Shown here: positions 56,296 to 64,000 of the stretch, one piece after another | Layout: every line of letters begins with the position of its first letter | Position numbering within the stretch: the stretch's first letter is position 1 | Source: Allomyces arbusculus | Taxonomy: Eukaryota > Blastocladiomycota > Blastocladiomycetes > Blastocladiales > Blastocladiaceae | Reading direction: 5' to 3' | Assembly: GCA_027604705.1 (NCBI GenBank) | Contig: JADHYV010000040.1 | Location: forward strand, 129,007-193,006 | Length of the DNA stretch: 64,000 nt | Notes under the pieces: generated by a model | Database searches by the model: none | Told to the model about the DNA's origin: nothing | The model's input: the letters and a program-made list of their open reading frames with translations, nothing else | Made by a program: the position numbers and the translations under genes

Positions 56296-56832
56296 CTTGA
56301 AACTGCTGTTGGGGCTGGCCGTCGTGGTCCGGGCACTGGGCGTGCTGCGCGAGCTGGATTTATGTCTTGGGACGCGGATGGCCGTTGGTCAGCAGCACGG
56401 AGGGTCGAATCTGGGTCCGGCAAGGGTCCGACAGGGGTCCGACAGGGGCGCGGAACTGGTGGGGTGGTGGTGGTGGTGGTGGCGCAGCGAGACGCGTGCG
56501 GTGGATCGCTCTGCAGGTTGGGGCGCGTCAGCACGTGGACGAGCTGCCGCATCCATCAAACCACAGCCTTCACGTGTGTGCGATGTATCTGACATTCCCA
56601 CGGTCTTTGGCTTGTGCCGGTGGCCCACCGCGTTCAACCGCACGTCGCCAACGTCGTTGCCAACAGACACACCGCTACCATCGCCACACACGACCAGTAC
56701 GGCCACCGCCGCCGCGCCGTACCCGCCCGCACCGAACCACGACTTGCCGCACTTGCCGCGCCGCCCGCGTGCCTGCCACCCGCAACTGATCGTTCCAACT
56801 TCACGCAACCAAACTCAATCACCACCACCGCC
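56296..56832. other. Divergent promoter of isomerase and DnaJ genes
   Basis: 537 bp between divergent start codons. Contains a triple 11-bp tandem repeat (56413-56445) and a GGT microsatellite (about 56460-56482). The stretch next to the DnaJ start is C-rich leader-like sequence. Confidence 0.55.
56413..56445. repeat. Three tandem 11-bp units in a divergent promoter
   Basis: Units GGGTCCGGCAA, GGGTCCGACAG and GGGTCCGACAG lie head-to-tail and are followed by GGG. The 11-bp period (about one helical turn) would place all units on the same DNA face, as for transcription-factor sites. About 120 bp upstream of the isomerase start codon. Confidence 0.7.
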
Positions 56833-58229
56833 ATGGTCGTCAACCGCGACGAGGCCCTGAAATGCCTCGGCATCGCGCGCTCCGCCCTCGCTGACGGAAA
56901 CTACGCGCGTGCCGAGCGGTTCGCGCGCAAGTCGCTCGCGCTGCACGAGATGCCCGACGCGACGGCACTGCTCGCTGAGATTCAGGCGGCGGCTTCGGCC
57001 GCACCATCACCTACTGACGCCGAGGGCATCCGGAAAAGGAATCCCGCCACCGCATCGGAACCATCACCAAGTTCGAGCGCATCGGCGAGCCGGTCAGCTT
57101 CCGCAGCCGACGTGAACAGCGGCAGTTCTGAGCGGCAAGCGACGTCCGAGCAGATTGCTGCTGTGAAAAAGGTCCAGGCGCGGCGCGCCGCGGATTTCTA
57201 TGGCGTTCTTGGGCTCGAAAAGGACGCGTCCGATGCGGATATCAAGAAGGCCTACCGCAAGGTGTGTGCTCCGTGTTCGCAGGAGCGGGCCACTGTGCGG
57301 GAGCAGCACTGACCAACGCTTCACCTCTCGACCAACAGCTCGCGCTCGCGCTCCACCCGGATAAGAACCCGGCACCAGGCGCCGACGAGGCGTTCAAGAA
57401 GATCTCCAAGGCGTTTTCGATTCTGTCCGACGCCGATAAACGCCGCCAGTTTGACCAGCTCGGGACCGACCCGGACTCGCGATCTGGTGGGGGTGGTGGA
57501 GGTGGCGGGCCCGGCATGCACCCGTTCTTCTCGCAACGCGGTGGTGGGCGGGGTGGGCATTCGTTCGAGGCCGAGATCGACCCGGAAGAGCTGTTCCGCG
57601 CGTTTTTCGGAGGATCCGGTGCGTTTGCCGCTACGCTGTAGGATGGATTTGGAACGATCGATTGACCACGGCGTCCAACGCCTCCAGGATTCGGGTTCGC
57701 GCAACCGGGCGGGCAACAACACTTTTTCTACAGCGACCTTGGCGGGCGGCGGCGCGCGCAACAGCAACAGCAGTCCCGAGCGCGCGGGTCGCCACAGGGC
57801 AATTCGGCGGCCACGGGTCTGTCCCTCCTCCAATTCGCGCCAATTCTCATGATCATTCTCTTTACGCTCGTCAACGTCTTATTTGCGCCACCCGACATGC
57901 CCGACTACTCGTTCACGCCGTCGCGGCACTTTTCGCACCAGCACGCGACGCCGCGGCACAAGGTGGATTTCTACGTACACGGCCCAAGCTACGATTCGTT
58001 CAAGCAACACCATGCCAAGTACGTGTCGCAGTTTCACGAGGGGGTCGAGGCGACGTATGTGAACCGGCTGGGCAATTCGTGCACGCGCGAGCGGCAGGCG
58101 CGCGACCAGGCGGTTCGGCGGGCGTACGGATGGGGGTTTGGGCAGCCGGATAAGCAGCAGATTCAGCGCGCGCGCAATTTGCCGACGCCGTCGTGCGACC
58201 GGCTGCGCGAGATGGGGCTGTACAAGTAA
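56833..58229 (+). CDS. ER membrane J-domain co-chaperone (DNAJB12/14 type)
   Basis: Hsp40 anchored in the ER membrane with its J domain facing the cytosol, supporting Hsp70 in membrane-protein quality control. Exons 56833-57261, 57339-57618 and 57688-58229 (1251 nt, 416 aa). N-terminal helical segment resembling the DNAJB12 N-terminus (MVVNRDEALKCLGIARSALA), Ser-rich linker, J domain about 118-185 (ADFYGVLGLEKDASDADIKK, then the HPD motif in LALALHPDKN), a Gly-rich stretch, FxxFFGG, a Gln-rich linker, a TM helix (about 286-303, ILMIILFTLVNVLF), and a C-terminal domain of DUF1977 type (HKVDFYVHGPSYDSF, CTRERQARDQAVRRAYGWGF). The J domain is interrupted by an intron just before the HPD loop. 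Family order and length fit well. Confidence 0.92.
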
Positions 58230-58871
58230 GGATGGAAAGGAGGGTGGAATAGACTTTTGGCATCGTTGTCGCTGAGCGGGGTTGAGGATGGGGTTGGACA
58301 CTGCTGCTCGTGTGCGCGAGCGTGGCCAGGTGGACTTTGTCGTCGGTGACGGAGTCGTCGCTGTGATGGCGAGCGCGGGGTCGCTGCTCGCGCGCTCGTG
58401 GATGTGGTGGATGTGTTGGATGCGCTGGATGTGCCAGGATCGACAGGCGAGAATGAGAAGCGATTGACGTCAAGACCGCATGGTGCTTTCTTCGCGACTC
58501 TTCCCTTGTTCTTTTGTGGCGCAAAGGGGGGATTGCCCGGTGGGCGTTGCTGCGCTGCCTCATTTTTGCCGGCAGTCGCCGACCCATGCCGACGCCGACG
58601 CCAACTGACAGACGTCAGCTCTCGCTCCAACCTCCCTGGTCTCTCCAACAACGCACCAACACCATTCCTGCGCACCTGCATTGCGCCGTCAAGGCTCTCC
58701 ACCCAGAACTCGCGGACCTGGACCGATAGAGCAGCAGCAACGACCAGCAGGAACGAACCCCCCAGCCCCAATTCTTCCATCAAGCACCCGACCACGACTG
58801 CTGCTGGCGGCCGCCGTGCAAGTGCAATCCCAAGCCGCCCCTCCCCGCTCACGACCACACCGACGCCGACC
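58230..58871. other. Spacer between DnaJ and PH-like genes
   Basis: About 640 bp, 3' flank of DnaJ and promoter/leader of the next plus-strand gene. The downstream frame stays open to about 58398, so a longer N-terminus is possible but has no supporting feature. Confidence 0.45.
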
Positions 58872-59966
58872 ATGCCGCTGTCCTTGCCACGCCCGACGCT
58901 CGGCCGCCGCCGTTCCTCGCGGCGCCGGTCGCCGAGCCCCGCTGCCACCCGCAGTCCTGGCGACCAGACGCCGCCGCCCTTCCCCTTCGACCACGCCACG
59001 GCACCATGGACAAGTACCCCGCCACCGACCCCACCCCCACCCGTCTCCCCGTTGCCCGTAACCCGCACGCACGGCCAATTCATCCGCGCGTCCTCGTCCA
59101 ACTCGGCCTGGCGCGCGGCCTCGGTCCTGCCGCCGCCCGCCTCCGTCTTCCGTACACGCCCACCGGGGATGGCAACGCAAGCCGCCGTTTTGGCCCGCCG
59201 GAAACGCAAGCTCAAGCGCGCATGGACGCCGCGGTGGGTGGTCGTCGACCACGTGCACAGCGTCCTGCACGTATACAAGGCCCCCGGCGCGCTGTTACCG
59301 GCAGATTCGATCCCATTGGCGGCGGCAACGGTCGCGCTGCGGTGGGATCCCAGTGGGGACGATCGCGTGACCGTGGAGTACTTGTCGACGCAGTACGCAT
59401 TTCGTGCAGACCGCGACGCCGTGGTTCGTGACGACGACGGACGGGTGGTGGGGATGCGCGCGCTGCACGCGGCGCTCACGCGGAAATCCGGCACCCACGC
59501 GCACAACGCTGCCAGCCTCGGCTCGTTGCGGCGCGCATCGAGCGTCCCGGCCCTCCCCGCGACCCCGCCCTCTCCGCCGGCGCCGCCACGGTCCGCAACG
59601 CCCCTCTCCGTCGCGTCGGCGCCGTCGCGGCCCGGCACACCGACGGCGCCGTCTCGCCGCCCGCCTCTGACGATCCGACCAGTCTCGCTCCCGCCTCCCC
59701 CCGTTGCGGCCCCGTGGGACGTTCCGTCGTTACCGCCGGTCCCGCATACGGCCGCGTCATCGTCGTCGTCGCTGTCGTCACCATGGTCGGTGCCCACCCC
59801 GACGTCGCCGGATATGACGTCGGCGGTCGCGGACTTGTTGTTTCTGGACGTGTATTTCCAGGCACAGGCGCGCGCCAAGGGTGACGCAGGAGGGATGCTG
59901 GTGTCGCCGATGTCACCGCGGCCGGCGAATCCGTTTGAGGATTGCGATACGAGCCGTACGCAGTGA
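58872..59966 (+). CDS. PH-domain-like, proline/serine-rich protein
   Basis: Single exon, 364 aa. N-terminal 100 residues are basic then Pro-rich (MPLSLPRPTLGRRRSSRRRS). A likely pleckstrin-homology domain spans about 105-200: the typical opening RRKRKLKRAWTPRWVVVDHV, strand LHVYKAP, then VTVEYLSTQYAFRAD and a final helix GMRALHAALTRK. The C-terminal half is disordered and Pro/Ser-rich, ending RPANPFEDCDTSRTQ; NPF is a known ligand motif for EH domains of endocytic adaptors. Together this suggests a membrane-associated adaptor, but the PH call is by pattern only and lipid specificity cannot be judged. Confidence 0.6.
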   Translation: MPLSLPRPTLGRRRSSRRRSPSPAATRSPGDQTPPPFPFDHATAPWTSTPPPTPPPPVSPLPVTRTHGQFIRASSSNSAWRAASVLPPPASVFRTRPPGMATQAAVLARRKRKLKRAWTPRWVVVDHVHSVLHVYKAPGALLPADSIPLAAATVALRWDPSGDDRVTVEYLSTQYAFRADRDAVVRDDDGRVVGMRALHAALTRKSGTHAHNAASLGSLRRASSVPALPATPPSPPAPPRSATPLSVASAPSRPGTPTAPSRRPPLTIRPVSLPPPPVAAPWDVPSLPPVPHTAASSSSSLSSPWSVPTPTSPDMTSAVADLLFLDVYFQAQARAKGDAGGMLVSPMSPRPANPFEDCDTSRTQ

Positions 59967-60525
59967 TGTTATTGTCGGAAGGTTCGCGACGCGCCTTGAT
60001 GGTGCGTAGGCGGCCGTGGTATTGCTGCAGTTTTCGATGTGCGCTCTCATGCGCAGGGAAACCGTCATTGTGCCCGTATTCTAAATACAGTATTTGGACT
60101 CACCTTGTCTGCGCGCAATCCACTGGTTGCTATTCGCTTGCAGGGTGTTTCGAACAGTTCAGAAGTTCTTGTCCACTGTTGTTAATCGGACACGATCAGC
60201 AAGCAACAACATACAAACGTGGAGGACTTGAACTACCGCCTTCAACGGCCCCTTGGCGTCATTCTGCGCTTGTTTTCAAGTCTGGGATCGACCTCAATTA
60301 TCACGTTTGCTGGTCAATGGCGCACTTGAGTGATTCATCTCCTGTTTTTCCTGGTTTGGCCAGCTTGCTCGTCTCGAGCAGGGATCGAACCACCGTCCCG
60401 ACCCCGCGTTCGACATGGAATGACACCATTACTTCTGCAACCTGCAGCGCAAGCACGACGACAACCGCAACCACGACGATATTCGCAAGCAAGTGCCCGC
60501 AACGTGCGCGCGCTCGACTGCAGCC
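59967..60525. other. Spacer between PH-like gene and SMN
   Basis: About 560 bp. Two GGATCGAACC/GGACTTGAAC-like strings (60190-60400) resemble tRNA T-arms but no cloverleaf can be drawn. No gene supported. Confidence 0.5.
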
Positions 60526-61356
60526 ATGACCGCGCCCGCTCCACCTGCACCCGCACCCGCACCCGCACCCGTAGCCGACCCGGCCGTCGACAACAACGAT
60601 GAAATCGAGGAAGGCGAGCTGTCGGAACCGGGTTCGCATGTGATCCCGACCGCACCGTCACGTCGGCGTGCGCGCGAATACGACAACGACTACGTTGCGC
60701 CGTCGAACAAGAGGGCGCGGACGGGCAAGGCGCCAGGGCCTGAAGTGCGTTCCATGCGGTTTGAACGCCGATGGGAATGGGGACTGACGTTACGCGCGGA
60801 ATTGAATGTGTAGCCGAACGATGACGATTTCTGGGACGATTCGGAGGTGATTGCCGCGTGGGATTCGGCGATTGATCGGTGGCGCGTACGTTTTGGAGTG
60901 ACTTTGGAATGTGGAGATTGCTGGTGCCGTGGCTCACGACGTTCGGTTTGCAATTCACAGAGGATGCAACGCGGCGAACCCGTGTCCGACTCGGAAGACG
61001 AAGACGAGGAAGACGACGAGGACGAGAAAGTCGACGAGGACGACCAGACTGCCACCGCCGCCGTCGCCGACCACGAGGACGGCGCAGCACTCCCAAACTC
61101 GGACGAGACCGAGGGCCGGCTGAATCTCGACGAGGACGGCGACGGCGAGGGCAACGCGAGCCCCGCAAACGACATGGCCACGGTAGTCCCGCACGTGGTC
61201 GCGGCCGCGGCGCACCTGTCAGACACGGACGTGATGCTGCACTTGCAGCACGCGTGGTATTGCGCCGGGTACTACGCGGGAATTCTCGAGCAGCGGCGTG
61301 TTGCGAGTGGAAATGCACCGCCGCCGGCACCGGCGACGGGACAGGACGGCGTGTAG
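60526..61356 (+). CDS. SMN1: Survival motor neuron protein (SMN), Tudor-less
   Basis: Core of the SMN-Gemin2 complex that assembles Sm rings on spliceosomal snRNAs. Exons 60526-60744, 60814-60885 and 60961-61356 (687 nt, 228 aa). Ala/Pro-repeat N-terminus (PAPAPAPAP), an acidic EIEEGELSEP segment and a basic patch; then the Gemin2-binding helix at about 74-97 (DFWDDSEVIAAWDSAIDRW), matching the WDD..LI.AW motif. An acidic low-complexity middle follows, then the C-terminal YG-box oligomerisation helix at about 190-212 (LQHAWYCAGYYAGILEQRR; W-Y-x3-G-Y-Y-x-G). No Tudor domain is present, as in fission yeast Smn1. Each conserved helix occupies its own exon. Convergent with homoisocitrate dehydrogenase. 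Confidence 0.88.
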
Positions 61357-61507
61357 GATGGAATACGGGCGTGAATAGAATCTTCCAGTGCTGTGTGTTC
61401 TCCGTGCTGCGCGCGCGTTTGTGTGCTGCACTCTGTTGCGAAACCAGCATGTCAAAAGCGTCAGACACGACAAAAACGATAACTATCTATTGCACTCCCG
61501 GCTCACT

Positions 61508-63744
<2,237 letters not shown>

Positions 63745-64000
63745 TCAGTAGACGGTGCCGCGTTCAAACATGCCCGAGAGCTCTTTTTTTTGGCGCTCGA
63801 GCGCCTCCTTCTCCTTTTGCTTGCACAGGTGAAGCTCCTTGATGATGTTGGCGTCTTTCGGTCGCATCGTGCGAGGTTAGCGCCACTTAGAATCAGTGTC
63901 TGGTCGGCGAACAAATGGGAAAGCGTACCGTTGGGCGCCAGCTCAAGCGCACGTCGCAGCACCTTGTTGGCCTGGTCGACGCGGCCCTCGCGGTTGAGCG
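63745..64000 (-). CDS. C-terminal end of a TPR protein (immunophilin/co-chaperone-like), partial
   Basis: Only the last two exons are visible: the exon from the window edge to 63929, and 63854-63745 ending TGA. They encode a final TPR (LNREGRVDQANKVLRRALELAPNDANIIKE, in two pieces across the intron) and a Lys/Glu-rich helix ending KQKKELSGMFERGTVY. A terminal TPR running into a charged helix with a MF[E/K] ending is typical of FKBP52/Cyp40-like immunophilins and related Hsp90 co-chaperones, but other TPR proteins end this way. The 5' part is outside the window, so function is not assigned. Confidence 0.65.

Noticed and set aside
58163-59878. 571-codon open frame on the minus strand
   Set aside because: Antisense shadow of the PH-like gene; composition is Arg/Gly-rich noise and the plus strand gives a coherent protein with PH and NPF motifs.
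60190-60400. Possible tRNA genes suggested by GGACTTGAAC and GGATCGAACC strings
   Set aside because: T-stems do not pair and no acceptor or anticodon arm can be drawn at the right spacing on either strand.
60545-60585. CCCGCA hexamer microsatellite considered as a regulatory repeat
   Set aside because: It lies inside the SMN coding sequence and simply encodes the Pro-Ala repeat.
60335-61468. 377-codon minus-strand open frame over SMN
   Set aside because: Shadow of the SMN gene, whose Gemin2-binding helix and YG-box are unmistakable on the plus strand.

Overview
The window is about 64 kb of GC-rich, gene-dense eukaryotic nuclear DNA. Genes are cut by short introns (mostly 50-110 bp) with GTACGT/GTGCGT-type donors. 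Several products point to Fungi: a homoisocitrate dehydrogenase of the alpha-aminoadipate lysine pathway, an Mtc6-type membrane protein, a fungal M50B-like membrane protease family, and a yeast-like SMN without a Tudor domain. An NME5-type nucleoside diphosphate kinase with a Dpy-30 tail, normally an axonemal radial-spoke protein, suggests a flagellated (zoosporic) fungus. Blastocladiomycota would fit the GC content and the animal-like genes (BK-type channel, attractin-like receptor), but I cannot place the species from sequence alone.

Layout. 1-3546 (+): 3' part of a BK/Slo-type K+ channel. 3900-6107 (-): ASNSD1, followed upstream by a decayed tandem copy of its 5' half (6170-7122). 7392-10795 (-): attractin-like CUB/EGF/kelch/PSI membrane protein. 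11367-13442 (+): acid-lipase/steryl-ester-hydrolase-like enzyme. 14137-17385 (+): CH-DH-PH Rho GEF ending in a WW domain. 17582-19326 (-): gamma-tubulin. 20923-22239 (-) and 23508-25011 (+): two proteins I do not recognise. 25008-25675 (-): MIX23/Cid2, whose stop codon overlaps that of the preceding convergent gene.

26188 to about 34620 (+) is a tandem array of six copies of one intramembrane-protease-like gene. Four are whole, one has a shifted 3' end, and one is a pseudogene. Then come a small TPR protein (34803-35256, -), an Mtc6-like protein (35455-38243, +), a BRCT scaffold of the Rtt107/Brc1/PTIP type (38283-42365, -) head-to-head with NME5 (42583-43462, +), an unrecognised proline-rich ORF (44761-45407, +), a DHHC palmitoyltransferase (45684-47090, -), the CAF-1 large subunit with an unusual C-terminal extension (48258-52333, -), pyruvate kinase (53103-54904, -), maleylacetoacetate isomerase (55556-56295, -), an ER DnaJ (56833-58229, +), a PH-like protein (58872-59966, +), SMN (60526-61356, +), homoisocitrate dehydrogenase (61508-62774, -), and the 3' end of a TPR co-chaperone-like gene (63745-64000, -).

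Most genes are unrelated housekeeping functions packed in convergent and divergent pairs. The only real cluster is the protease array. I saw no tRNA or rRNA genes, CRISPR arrays, LTR elements or intact transposons. Exon coordinates were derived by hand from homology, splice-site consensus and reading-frame continuity. For almost every multi-exon gene the exon lengths sum to a whole number of codons.
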